DNA of 64,000 bases from Nelumbo lutea (lineage: Eukaryota; Streptophyta; Magnoliopsida; Proteales; Nelumbonaceae): assembly GCA_022828595.1 (NCBI GenBank), contig JAKGHH010000001.1, forward strand, positions 203,999,813 through 204,063,812, given 5' to 3'. The position numbers and the translations under genes are program-made. Below are positions 45,710 to 57,660 of this stretch, one piece after another; positions within the stretch are counted from its first letter, which is position 1, and each line of letters opens with the position of its first letter. A model generated the notes under the pieces. It searched no databases and was not told where the DNA came from. It saw only the letters and a list, made by a program, of their open reading frames with translations.

Positions 45710-48700
45710 TCAACTAAGATATCGATTCAGAACTGATAGTTGTCCAGAATCTCCATTCAACAAGAAAACTTCAAGAGGAATATAAGATGATGGAGATGTC
45801 AATGATGATCCAAACCTATGAGTAGGTTGGAGAATTTTGCTCCCTTTAGCACATTGAATGGTTCGAAGACGAGGTCCAGTTCGCATCTGCCAAACCTGCA
45901 TGAAGCCATGAACACCACATTTAACATTCATATAAACAAGCAACCATATAAACAAGCACCCATAATAGCTATTTAAACAAAGAATGGACCCTAGAACAGA
46001 GGTAAGTTCAAATAAAAAATTAGGTATGTACAATTAGTTTATTTATATTTATAAAGACAGAAACAAGCAGAGGGAAAAATGTTGCACCATCCATGCTGCA
46101 AGTAACGGTTGAAGCATTGAACTAATAATCTTGAGAAGGTCTTGGTCAAGCAGGTGGACAGCACAAGCAAATAAAATGGAGAATAGGCCAAGTACAAGCA
46201 TGCATGAAATAAGTGCAGAATATGAAGGAAAAGAAGAATGCGAAACATAACAAATGCAGTTAACAAGAATGCCATATTACTTGCAGCCTTAGTTCTCTGT
46301 GTCAAAACATGCCAAATTCCTTGATTTTAGTGATGTTAGAAAGTTAATGTAAAACCAAAGTAATAAGAAATAATTTAGGCACTCGTTATTTAACAACAGA
46401 TATGGCATTGAACAGAAGAGAATGGTGAAACAGGATTAATGTAGCCAACCCCATATAGCGAGGTAAGGTTTAAATGATGATGATGATAAAGTTTATGCAA
46501 TACAAGGATCCATCATACTAACAGGGCAATGAATCCTTCCACATATGGAGTGATGATGATGATGATGACGATGATGAGAAAGTTTATGTAATACAAGGAT
46601 CCATCATACTAACAGGGCTCTGAATCCTTCCGTATGGAGTGATGATGATGATGATGATGATGATGGAAGAGTTAAAATAAAAGAGTCATTTTGTTTGGAA
46701 TAATTCTAAAAGCTTTTTTTTTCTTTTCTTTTTTTTGGTTTTAGAGTGCTCTGAATCCTTCCATGTATGGAGTAATGCATGGTTTTAATTATGTCAATAT
46801 TTAGTTAAATAAAATTCACATAATTAAAAGTAATAAAAAAACCTTCGTCATTTCTGGGAAACATAGAATTGTCTCATTTTGCAGTAAGATTAGAATTACC
46901 AACATTTTAACCAATTGTGGTAGTCTAAATCAAGAAAACATTTGCAACGATAACAAATAAATATACACAAAAAGACGAGTATAAGAAAATTGCACCTCGA
47001 TAATTCCTTTTCGAGGTGCATGAATAGCTAGGCAGAGGCAATAACCATTCTTTGTGTGTTCATAATAAGCCGAGGTTGATGATGATGCTGTATCCCTATT
47101 AACTAGCATCTCCATGAAAAGGCAGCAAGCATCACGATAACCCTGATAAAGAGATGAAGTTCAGTGTCAAGAAGAAAAGGAATTAAATGCATGGATATTC
47201 AACTCAATTAGTCTGTGAGAAAACCTTCCAAAGTCGCACAACCACAAGTGCCTGAGTGTCAAGTAGCAAAATACGACCAAGTGAATCAGTAATAGCAGCC
47301 AATGTGCCACTAGGTGATAGAGTGAGTTTCTCTCCTTTTCTTGGCTTATCCTTCAAGCATGTTAAAGGAGATGCTGCCACAAAATCATTATCAGAAGAAT
47401 AAATCAGTGAACTAAAAATATTGACCTTTAAGCCACAATATCTACCAATTTGAGCAAGCATAGGTTAAATCATATTACAAGTAATAAAAGAAAGAATCAA
47501 AAGGGTGTATACCATCACACATTCTATTATGTATCCCTATAAATCAATGCATTCAAAATCAGATTTACATGTCCCCTAGTAAGGTGGAAACCTAATAAAA
47601 CACACTTCCCTTACTATACCCCTATCCAGATCATTGGCTGATCTTGGCACCTAGTGGAATGAGAAGTTCTATCTAGATGCCAATGCTCTAATCTCTCTGA
47701 TGTGAGCCACAGTATCCAAGGGTCATCAGATCCACTCATTCATTGAATAACTTATCTCTGATTCACCCTCTACTACTACATCAAAAGGTTCAAAACAAAA
47801 GAAAAACAATTCAACTCTGTTAGTGTCGAGTATGTAGAGGTATTTCTGTCTTTTTGCTTATGTTTAGGTGCTGATGTGTAAGTTTATGTTAGATCTAATG
47901 TCCCTAACTTAAGTAAGGGCACATGTCAATATTTTAGTAATATAAAACAAATCTGGCCGAATGGGAGAGTTGACTTTTCTCTCATTCGAACCAGACCTTT
48001 TCCTCCTTGTCTTGTCTTCTACTCTTCTCCTTTCTCTCCTTCTCTCTTTCTCTCTTCTGTCTTTTCCTTGACTGTTATCAGTCTAACAGGCAGATCGAAC
48101 TCTAATATGGTATTAGAGCTAAACTGAGCAAATCGGATCTGCCCAGAATTTTGTTCTCTGCGCACCCAGTCTAGGGTTTTCTCTTGCTTTCTTCGCCATC
48201 AGTTGGAGATAAGGGAAAGGGCTGAAAAGGAGTGATCGCCCTCTTCCCTTGGAGGTTTCTATGCCTCCAGTTGTGGTGTTCGTGGTCAGTTGCTGCGGTT
48301 TCTAAGAAGCCCTCCCCTAATCGATGAAGAGAAGAGGGCTAATTCGTGTGGTGCAGTGGGTGCCTTGTGTGGTCTGATTTTCGGGTGATCAGGCAAGAGG
48401 TTCTATGCATTTTCTTGGTGTGAATCAAATGATAAGTCTGTTTCAGACTGTATGGAGGGATTTCAGATTGTAGTGTGATAGGGTTTGTGCATTTTTCAGT
48501 GTGATTCGAAGGGGAAGTGTTCCTCAAACAGTGTGGTGAAGTTTCAGGTAGTCATGAGGTAGGGTTTGTGGTGTAAAGAGTGCAGTTTACAGCAATAGTA
48601 AGTGCTGAAATCAATGTGTAGTGTGGTCTTGTGTGCCGAATTCAGCAATACCAGAATTCAGCAATGGGAGACAACAGTGATAGCAAGACTAATGTGATGA

Positions 48701-51700
48701 TTCCTACTGACTACCTGAATGTTCAAATGACCTCCATTAAGCTGAATGGAGAAAACTATGTAACTTGGGCTAAATAGGTAGAAGTCTTTCTTAAGGCAAA
48801 GAAGAAGGTGAAACACATAATGGACGAAAAACCCTCCACCGATTCTCATGAGTATGATGATTGGGAGCAAGCAGATGCACAGATTATCACATGGTTATGG
48901 AATAGTATGGAACCCAAGATTTGTGTAAATTTCATGTTTCTTGATACTGCCAAAGAAGTGTGGGACCATGCTAAGAAGCTGTGTTCGGGCCAAGACAATA
49001 CAACCAGAATATATCAGTTGTATGAGGAATACTTTAATCTACAACAGGGTAATCAGAGTCTTGAGGAGTACTATACTAGTATGAGAAACATTTGTAATGA
49101 ATTGAATGTTTATCACCCCCTAACTTCTGATGTCAAAATTCAGCAATAACAGAGGGAACAACTTGATGTGACTCAATTTTTGGTGGGGCTGAAATCTAAG
49201 TATGAACCAGTGCGGGCTCAGATACTAGGAGGGTCAACTCTCTCTTCCTTAGAAGAAGTGTTTGCTCGACTTAGGAGGATTTCCATTGGATCTACCAAGA
49301 ACCCTAATGTTTTTGATAAATCAGCCTTTGTAGTATCCAAAGGCCGTGGTGTTAGAGGTGGAGCTCGGGGAGCTCAGTCTGGCCGTAGTGGCAGTAGTGG
49401 ACCGGCATATGGCCAAAGTGGTGGTAGTGGACCTGCATATAACCATGGTGGTGGTCGTACTGGAGGTCGAGATTCAGGGGGAGCCTGTGGCAGAAGACGT
49501 AGTTCAGGTCTGAGGAGGTGTACGCACTGTGGTATGGATAGACATACCATTAATTATTGCTATGACTTGCATGGTCCACCCTTAACTTGGGCCAATCATG
49601 CCGTGACTAGTGACAATAGCTTCAGACAGGAGAGTCATTCAGCTGATCAGATACCTTCTACATCCACAAATAATACTAGGGAGGAGATGATGAGTATTCC
49701 TCGTGATGAGTATAAGAGGTTTGTTCAGGCCACATCTTCAAGTATGGGTTGTCTGGCATTTACACCCAATCCTTGGATTATTGATTCTGGAGCCTTCGAT
49801 CACATGACTAGAACTCCAGGTGTGTTTTCTTCCCTCTCTCATTACCCAACATCACAATCTGTTACCCTTGCTAATGATTCCACATCCTCCATTTGTGGTG
49901 TTGGTAATGTTAACATGGACCCTGTATCCTTATCCTTAGTTTTGTATGTCCCTAAATTTCCTTTTAATCTTATGTCAGTAAGTTAACCAAGTCTCTTAAT
50001 TGCTTCATTACCTTTTACCCCTATTCGTGTGTTTTTCAGGATCCCAAGACGGGGATGAAGATTGGTGGAGGGCATGAAGCTGGTGGATTGTATTATCTTG
50101 GTGGTGGTGGAAGTACGTCAACAGCTCTCCAATCGTCTCTTTCTTCTCTCCAATGTCATTGTCGATTTGATCATCCTTCACTGAAAGTTTTGAAATCTTT
50201 GGTTCCTTCATTGAGCCATCTGTCTGTTTTGGATTGTGAGTCATATAAGTTGGGGAAACATCATCGTGTTCCCTTTAGTCCTAGAGTTGATAACCGTATG
50301 TCGAGTCCTTTTTCTTTGGTTCATTCAGATGTATGGGGTCCTTATAAAGTAATGTCATACAATGGATATAAATATTTTGTAATTTTTGTTGATTATTCAA
50401 GGATGATGTGGCTCTATTTAATGAAAGAAATGAGTGAATTGTTTACCATTTTCCAAAAATTTTATGCTGAGATTCGCAACCAATTTGGTGTTCACATTAA
50501 AATTTTTCGTTCCGATAATGGCCGTGAATATTTCTCTTCATCATTTCAAGAATACCTAGACCAACATGGCATTATCCATCAGAGTTCATGTACCTACACC
50601 CCACAACAAAACAAGGTGGCTGGGAGAATGAATCGTCATCTTTTGGAAACAGCTCGATCCCTCATGCATCACATGAATATTCCCAAATCTTTTTGGAGTA
50701 TGCAGTGCTTACTTTTTGCTTCTTGATTAACCGGATTCCCACGTCTATCCTTGATGGTCATTCTCCATTCACCACATTGTTTCCTACCTTGTCTTCGTTT
50801 CTTCTTTCTGCTCGGGTTTTTGGGTGTGTTTGCTTCGTTCATAATCTGGGGCTAGGAAAGGACAAGTTAGATCCACAATCTATTAAGTGCATCTTCCTTG
50901 GCTATTCCAAGACTCGAAAAGGGTATAAGTGTTATCATCCTAGCTCTTGACGTTCCTTTGTGTGTGTTGATGTTACCTTCTTTGAGTCTATTCCATTTTT
51001 CTTGGGGTCTGGTGATGTTTCTTCCTCTTCATCACCTCCTCCCCTTCCCCTCTTCCAGTTGTGGATTTTGTTCCTCTTGTTCCAGTTGTGACCAAGACCT
51101 TGCCTCCGGTGCCACCACCTGTTGAACGACCACCTATCCATCACATGTATACACATCGCCCACATGTACCAGCTCCTCCTCTAGCTCCATCATCGTCGAC
51201 AGATCCGGTAGTTGTTCCCAAACCAGCCTCAACCCCAGTATCTGATCTTGATCTTCTCATTGCCTTGCGGAAAGGTAAACGCAGTTGTACTCTTCATCCT
51301 ATTTCTAATTATGTTTCACTGACTTACCTTTTTGCTTCCCATTGCCAAATTATCTCTTTGTTATCCTTTGTTGTTATCCCCAGGATGGTATCATGCGATG
51401 GTAGAAGAACTCTCAGCTCTGGCCCATAATCATACATGGGAACTCACCACTATTCCTCCTGGTAGCAGGCTGTTGGTTGTAAGTGGGTTTATACGGTTAA
51501 GTACTTACTTGATGGTAGTGTAGAGCGGCTGAAAGCTAGACTGGTTGCCAAAGGGTATTCCCAAACCTATGGTATTGATTGCACAGAGACTTTCTCCCCA
51601 GTTACTAAGATTGGTTCAGTCCGTGTTGTGGTTTCTCTTGCTGCGATGCATGATTAGCCCCTCTATCATCTTGATATCAAGAACGCCTTCTTGCATGGTG

Positions 51701-54700
51701 ATCTGCTCCAAGAGGTCTATATGGAGCAACCACCAGGGTTTGTTGCTCAGGGGGAGGATGGTAAGGTGTGCCAACTACTGAAGGCCATTTATGGGCTTAA
51801 ACAGTCTCCTCGAGCATGGTTTGGCAGATTTGGTGAGGTGGTAAAGAAGCTTGGTATGAAATAGTGCTAAGTTGACTATTCAATCTTCAGTCATGACTCT
51901 CAGACAAGGAAGATCCTATTGGTGGTGTATGTAGATGATATTGTCATTACCAGAAATGATAAAATGGGCATTGAAAGGTTGAAGACTTTTCTACAAGAAT
52001 ATTTTCAGACAAAGGACCTTGGTAAATTGAAGTATTTCTTGGGGACAGTAGTAGCAAAGTCTAAGCATGGTATTAACTTGTGTTAGAGGAAATATGTTCT
52101 TGATTTACTTGAAAAAACAGGTTTGTTAGGTGCTAAACCAGCTGAAACATCTATGGAAACAAACATTAAGTTGAGCAGTGATATGAGTGAAGTGAACTAC
52201 TTAACCATCACTCGGCCAGACATTTCATTCACAGTTAGTGTGGTAAGTCAATTCATGCAGAAACCTCTGGTTCCACATTGGGATGCGGTTCTAAGGATTG
52301 TGAGGTATTTAAAGGGGGCTCCTAGTCGTGGTTTGATATACAGAAGTGGTGGAAAACTTGAAATAGAAGGATATACTGATACTGATTGAGCCGGTTCTGT
52401 ATCTGATAGGAGATCTACCACAGGCTATTGCACTTTTCTTGGGGGTAATCTAGTGACATGAAAAAGCAGGAAGCAAACAGTTGTGGCAAGAAGTAGTGTA
52501 GAGGCAGAATATAGAGCTATGGCACATACTACTTGTGAATTAGTGTGGCTAAGGAACCTTCTACAGGAGATGGGATACACTATTGATACTCCAATGAATC
52601 TCTATTGTGACAATCAGGCTGCAGTTCATATTTCCTCTAATCCGGTGTTTCATGAGAGACCCAAGCACATAGAGGTTGACTGTCACTTTGTTAGAGAGAA
52701 GGTGTTGAGTGGAGTGATAGACACTACATATGTCAACACAGGGAACCAGTGGGCGGATTTGTTTACTAAAGGATTAAGTCGGGGTAGAGTGGATTACGTA
52801 TGTAACAAGCTGGGATTATATAATATACTATCCAGCTTGAGGGGGAGTGTTAGTGTCGAGTATGTAGGGGTATTTCTGTCTTTGTGCTTATGTTTGGGTG
52901 CTGATGTGTAAGTTTATGTTAGATCTAATGTCCCTAACTTAAGTAGGGGCACATGTGACTTTTCCACAATATTTTAGTAATATAAAACAAATATGGCCGA
53001 ATGGGAGAGTTGACCTTTCTCTCATTCGAATCAGACCTTTTCCTCCTTGTCTTCTCTTCTACTCTTCTCCTTTCTCTCTTTCTCTCTCTCTCTCTTCTCT
53101 CTTTTCCTTAACTGTTATCAGTCTAACAGGCAGACCGAACTCTAATAAACTCTTACTAAAAGCCCTAGAAACTCTGCTCCTAAAAATTGAAATTGGCCAA
53201 CACTTGTGGAGGGAGAGATAAGCTCTTTTTAATGACTTTCTTTCTTTTTCCCACTATTTAGAATGCTTTTGAGGTTGTGTTGTATGTTTCAATCATAATG
53301 TCCTAGATCATATCAATAACAGGATTGCCCTAGTTCATTTGTGTCCACGGAACGAGATTAGTTATCATAGGTAAATTGGAATTTGGAAGATGCAGTTGCT
53401 GTTTGGAGCATACTGCATACCTATGGTGGTTTCTTCTATATAGGAATAGCTTTTGTGCAAGAAACATTAAAGCTAAATATCACACAATCTCAGGGTGATG
53501 AAGGGATAAATCTAGAAATCTAATACCAATTCCTGATGAACATACCTATAGTGGTTTCTTCTATATAGAAACAACTTTTGTGCAAGAAACTCTAAAGCTA
53601 AATACCACACAACCTCAGGGTAATGAAGGGCTAATCTAGAAATCTAATACTAATTCCTAATGAACAAGCCCATTGATATCCCTGCAAAGTCATTTATGGT
53701 AGTAATCCAATGTGCTCTTCTGATGGTAACCAACTCAATGACCAACTGGAGAATGAGGGTGATTGTATAACATCATTTTTTTTCCATGCAAAAGTTCTTT
53801 AAGGTAGAACCTAACACACAAAAGACAACCTCTTATGATGTTACTCCAACACATTCCTATCCGTCTACCATTTTCTGCACAAGATAAAGTCGAGTTAAAA
53901 TCAGCCCCCCACAATGTCCCACAGTACATCCCCGCCATGTATTGGGAACATCTCCCGATGATGATACCAGGAATGATGATGTCATCATCGGGAGGTGTGG
54001 ACGTTGTGGGGGGCTGATTCGGTCTCAATAAAGTCTGTCTCTGAAGGCCCATGTTGTCAGAGCCAGATTGGACATAAAACTGTTTTGGCTGCTGGTTTAC
54101 AGGTAGAATGGTCTGACTGCCCAATTGAACTTATTGACACACTCAAATAAAAATTGTGAAAAATAAAATTTATTAAAATATTAAATGGCTCCATATTATC
54201 TTTTAAAGCTATTTCACATTGAAATAAGGTAGAAAGAATATATATTGTAAAACCTATTAATACATGTATTTGAAGTAACTTTGACCAAGTCAACATTCTA
54301 AGAACCATTTTGGCTGCTTTTCCTGGCCCAAATGGTCCATCTATTAGTCTGATACAAGTATGACAACAGTGCTGAAAGGCAAGCACCCATTCTCTGAACC
54401 ATAGGACATATCTGAATATAGCTACTACATTTGCAGGATGCCCATGTGACAATTGTAAACAGATCAGCATTTCAGGATCATGTTTGTGTGTGGTTGCTTG
54501 TAATGCTGATATAAGTAGCAATTATGTATATTGACCAACCTACCATCCAATAGATAGAAAATGGCATATCAAGCAGCACTATCCTAAAACAGTTGTCAGT
54601 TGTCAGAATTTTAATTCACATCACAGAGTTCAAATCTAAGTCAACAGAAATCATTTTTTTAAATGACAAAAGCACGGAGAATGAAGTAGAATAATAGGAT

Positions 54701-56440
54701 AGGGAAGAACTGAAATAGAGTAGCAGAAGATTTGCAAACCTTTCTACAGATTGAATTTGTAAGCCAGTTCTTAAGAGTCAAAGATTGCACTTACCTCTCA
54801 ATTAGGTATTTCATGGACATCTAGTTCATTGATTATTGTGAAGGAAGCATTATATAATAGTAAATTTGTAAACTGACTTCACCTCCAGCAAAGGGCTGAG
54901 GGTGCACTTCAGATTTCGTTGTTGAAATGCATATTTGAGAGGTTAATGCAATCTTTGACTCTTAATAGTTGACTTACAATGATATAAATGGTAAGTTTTG
55001 CAAATCTGCTGCTAATTCATTGATAGTAGCAAGATTTGCAGATGAGATAATGGTAAATTTGTAAATTGACTTCACCTCTAGCAAATGGCTGAGGCTGCAC
55101 TTCAGAATTTGTTGTTGAAGTTTGGTCACTCTGCCAAATCATTTTAGAGAAAGAAACAATTGTGGAAAATGTAGTAGGCATGACTTTCGACAGAAAAGCT
55201 CCAAGTATAGACCTGCTTCTGTCTTCGGACAGCCTGTAATCAAATAAAATGCAAGTTAAAATTCAAAGTAAATCAATTTAGTACTAATAGATGAAAGCGG
55301 AAGTTTCGAAAGTAAAAGTAGAAAAAAGACCAAATACACACTGCAAATTGTGCCACACTAACCTGTAAGCCGAAATTACAGCATCACCTCCAATAGTAAC
55401 TGCACAGTAGTAGCGTTGACTTGACTGCCCAACAATAAAAGCAGCTGAATTCAAAACCAGAATGCTTCAGAAAGTTTTCATTAGAAACATTTAATTAGCA
55501 GCAACTGCACTAGATAGTATACTACAGGGTTGTCATGATAAAGCAGAGTGTAGAAAACTAATGAATGTTTATATTCATTGAGATACATTGACATACTCAT
55601 GGCAGTCAATAGAAGTACAGGGTTGTCATGATAAAGCACAGTGTAGAAAACTAATGAATGATTAGATTCATTTAAAAACATTGACAAAGTGGTAAAATAG
55701 AAGCTTAGCAATATAAACATGCCTCGTCTTTTCAATGGCCATATGCACTATATATATATATATATATATATTTCACCTGAAGTTCCATCAGTGGAGGCGG
55801 CATTATCCCAGTGATTGCTGCATCAACAGTTGAGCCATACTTGCTAACATTCCATAGCTGATATGGTACTCTCCCATATGAATTTCTAAGGTCCTTTGTC
55901 TCACTCTTTTTCCATCTCTGATCCCAAAATTGTGACCTTGCTTCTTGAAACCATCGCTGCAGCAATTTCTACAAGTGCATGGACCATGTTAGTTTTGCAG
56001 TTCCACATAGCTCCCAGAAAATCACTAGTAACTAATACAAAGAAGATAGAGAATTGAATGGAACCCTGTCCTCACCTTTTTTTTTCTTCTGTTTCCCTTC
56101 TTAGGTTGGGGTGGGAAGACTAAGCTTAATGATTTTCTTCAAAAGTAATTCCCAAATCCTAAGTAATGATATTTTCTTCCTCTAAAAGATTTAGTGAATT
56201 AATTATGGTGCCTATTAGCAACCACAATGAAACTAATTATCAAGGATGCAGTTAATGATATTTTATAGAACTTCCTCAGTACAAACAACAGGAAACATAG
56301 CATACCCGAATATCTGATCCATCAAAACGTGCTATTACATCTGCCATAACAATACAAACCTCCTCTGAGGATGTTTCTTGTGTAAGACCACTCTTGGTTC
56401 CATGAACTCGTAGCTTTCGTATACATTCAGGATATATCAT
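45710..56440 (-). CDS. RAB3GAP2: Rab3 GTPase-activating protein non-catalytic subunit-like, last seven exons (5' partial)
   Basis: Exons in transcript order are 56440-56306, 55968-55777, 55424-55363, 55233-55076, 47373-47225, 47142-46996 and 45895-45710 (stop TGA). All are bounded by AG and GT and the phases agree throughout, giving about 343 residues. Recognisable blocks are [132 protein letters not shown] and [10 protein letters not shown] near the stop. These match the Rab3GAP regulatory-subunit N-terminal domain in its short plant form. The family partners with a catalytic subunit to regulate Rab GTPases in membrane traffic; the plant role is inferred. The first exons were not found and probably lie beyond 64000. 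Intron 4 (47374-55075, 7.7 kb) carries the Copia element in antisense orientation. Confidence 0.92.
46473..46665. repeat. Minisatellite with GAT runs, about 91 bp unit
   Basis: Two copies of AAAGTTTATG(C/T)AATACAAGG ... GAATCCTTCC ... TATGGAGT, each next to a GATGAT run, with a third partial copy near 46750. It lies in the last intron of the RAB3GAP2-like gene. Confidence 0.85.
47818..48107 (+). repeat. 5' LTR of the Copia element (290 bp)
   Basis: Starts TGTTAGTGTCGAG and ends CTCTAATA. It differs from the 3' LTR by roughly a dozen substitutions (counted by eye) and lacks a 10-base segment found there. Confidence 0.93.
48108..48124 (+). other. Primer binding site (initiator tRNA-Met type)
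   Basis: TGGTATTAGAGCTAAAC immediately follows the 5' LTR and fits the plant Copia primer site TGGTATCAGAGC with one change. Confidence 0.85.
48664..52848 (+). pseudogene. Copia gag-pol polyprotein, broken
   Basis: From the ATG at 48664 gag runs with in-frame stops at 48775-48777 and 49147-49149. A CCHC zinc knuckle ([14 protein letters not shown]) lies at about 49519-49560. The protease has [12 protein letters not shown] near 49775, then a frameshift near 49983. The integrase keeps the first two acidic positions (VHSDVWGP near 50320, [10 protein letters not shown] near 50510), but the catalytic Glu expected after the PQQN motif is Gly. A frameshift at about 50700 and stops at about 51655, 51862-51870, 52084, 52386 and 52458 break pol. 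Reverse transcriptase keeps YVDD (51928-51939) and RNase H keeps VEAEYRAM and LYCDNQAA. It cannot make a full polyprotein. Confidence 0.9.
52839..52847 (+). other. Polypurine tract of the Copia element
   Basis: GAGGGGGAG directly before the 3' LTR, the expected plus-strand priming site. Confidence 0.85.
52848..53147 (+). repeat. 3' LTR of the Copia element (300 bp)
   Basis: Starts TGTTAGTGTCGAG and ends CTCTAATA; followed by the AACTC target copy. It has 10 bases (GACTTTTCCA) near the CACATGT word that are absent from the 5' LTR. Confidence 0.93.
53420..53668. repeat. Tandem duplication, about 125 bp unit
   Basis: CCTATGGTGGTTTCTTCTAT at 53420 and CCTATAGTGGTTTCTTCTAT at 53545 start two similar copies that continue with TTTTGTGCAAGAAAC and CTAGAAATCTAATAC. 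In intron 4 of the RAB3GAP2-like gene. Confidence 0.85.
53900..54018. mobile_element. Foldback MITE, 119 bp
   Basis: ATCAGCCCCCCACAATGTCC at the left is mirrored by the right end, complement of ATCAGCCCCCCACAACGTCC. A second inner palindrome (CATCTCCCGATGATGA against TCATCATCGGGAGGTG) makes the whole a strong hairpin. A half copy is near 13302. The superfamily is unclear. Confidence 0.75.
54718..55050. repeat. Inverted repeat next to a RAB3GAP2 exon
   Basis: GAGTCAAAGATTGCACTTAC (54774 onward) and its surroundings recur inverted near 54935-54975 (GTTAATGCAATCTTTGACTC). The arms extend toward AAGATTTGCAAACC on one side and GGTAAGTTTTGCAAATCT on the other, roughly 90 bases each with mismatches. 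Between the arms lies a copy of the end of the adjacent exon. Confidence 0.65.
54861..54925 (-). pseudogene. Duplicated 3' end of a RAB3GAP2-like exon
   Basis: About 65-75 bases match 55054-55120, which spans the end of the exon 55233-55076 and its splice donor. Both copies share CAAA(G/T)GGCTGAG(G/C)(G/C)TGCACTTCAGA and the donor CACC. The copy could act as a decoy donor but lacks an acceptor. Confidence 0.7.
55523..55708. repeat. Tandem duplication, 93 bp unit, in an intron
   Basis: TACAGGGTTGTCATGATAAA occurs at 55523 and 55616, each followed by GTGTAGAAAACTAATGAATG. In the intron between the exons 55968-55777 and 55424-55363. Confidence 0.88.
55749..55771. repeat. TA microsatellite beside a splice donor
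   Basis: About 11 TA units in the intron, 5 bases from the donor of the exon 55968-55777. Confidence 0.9.
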
Positions 56441-56959
56441 CTGTACATCCACAACTCCAAGATCACTACTTCCGGGTAGAATAAAATGCGCTTATGCGGA
56501 CCTTATTTAAATTATTTTGAATGGTCACTTCATGGTAGTATGTTAAAAAATTCCAGGGAACAAACTTAGAAATTATAAAAGATAATTATCAGGAGTAGAG
56601 AAACTAGACCACATAATATGAAAATTCATGCATATTCAAACAAAAAGAAGCTTTTTTTTTCCAGAAAAAGAAGTTTTAGATGGTAAACTCTGGGGAATGG
56701 AAACAGCAATCAGCAGAGAGTGAAATCCAACAGCCTAAAAACTACAGCATCCTAAAAAAATCTCACAAGGACTACTTACAACTTCATTATAATAAATGCA
56801 TTAGTTCAGATATGCAGTCGTGCTTGTATGTGTTGCATCATCACCAATATAAGCTTTTTTATGGATAACTTGAAATTTTTATTAAATTGTGGTATAGAAT
56901 AGAGAATATGTACAAGGAATACAACCTGTCAACCCCCCCCCCAAAAAAAAAAGAAAAAA
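56441..56959. other. Intron or upstream DNA
   Basis: Sequence before the first RAB3GAP2-like exon found. No further coding exon was recognised; it holds a poly-C/poly-A patch near 56931-56960. Confidence 0.4.
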
Positions 56960-57660
56960 AAATCTCTTTAATTAAGATTCAGCATTATCCTGTCCTCCAC
57001 TTGTAGTCCCCCAAAATAAATGCTCCCCGCCGGCCCCTTGTCTTAGCAACACATCAGCCATGCTATTGGTTGTTCAACTAATTAAGCTTAATGTGGCTCT
57101 CAGCTCCCTTGCTAAGTAGGTTGATTCTCTTATGGTGTGTCTGTAATAACTGTTAGAGATTTTGTCTAAGATGAGTTAGCAATCTGCTGCTAACCTTTAA
57201 TTATATCATCCACCAGATAAGGTTCAAAGAGACAAAGACAGCTGTTGCTTTAACCCAAAATGCTACCTAACTTAACTGCCATATTTTCAATCAAGTCTTT
57301 GGCTGTATAAGTCTCTTCCTTAAAAATGCTACCATTTCCTTCTTCCCAAATCACCCAAAGAATGGCAGATCTAATGCATCTCCGAAAATCCTCCCGGACC
57401 TCCCCCTTATTGTAAAGACTAACCAAGTCAATGGGCAGGGACCACCTGCACCAAAAAGGTTAAAAAAAATATTCCCAAATTCTAAAGGCTACTAAAGGAC
57501 AGGAGATTAGTAAGTGTAGAGTAGTTTCACCACTATACTTGCTATTTAGGATCAACTATATGTGTTCTGTTTCTGTTGTTCCAACCTAACCAGGAACATG
57601 TCTTCCATTGAAGCATGAGTCATGAAATCCTTGCTTAGTAGCTTTAACCAACAACCTTTT
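56960..57660 (-). pseudogene. LINE fragment, minus strand
   Basis: On the minus strand, 57650-57540 recalls the zf-RVT region (DFMTHASMEDMFLVRL), then about 57440-57250 reads RWSLPIDLVSLYNKGEVRED and AILWVIWEEGNGSIFKEET, the usual LINE linker. Near 57070-57010 comes the RNase H end (NSMADVLLRQGAGGEHLFWG, in shifted frames). Stops are frequent. Confidence 0.65.

Larger units (their letters stand above)
47818..53147 (+). mobile_element. Ty1/Copia LTR retrotransposon, nearly complete, inactive
   Basis: 5,330 bp, flanked by perfect 5-base duplications AACTC (47813-47817 and 53148-53152). It has two LTRs, a primer binding site, gag, then protease, integrase, reverse transcriptase and RNase H in the Copia order, and a polypurine tract. 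Several stops and frameshifts make it non-autonomous. It sits in intron 4 of the RAB3GAP2-like gene, in the opposite orientation. LTR terminal bases are TG and TA rather than TG and CA. Confidence 0.95.

Noticed and set aside
50935..51165. Minus-strand open frame in the Copia element
   Set aside because: It is the antisense of the Pro-rich linker between integrase and reverse transcriptase.
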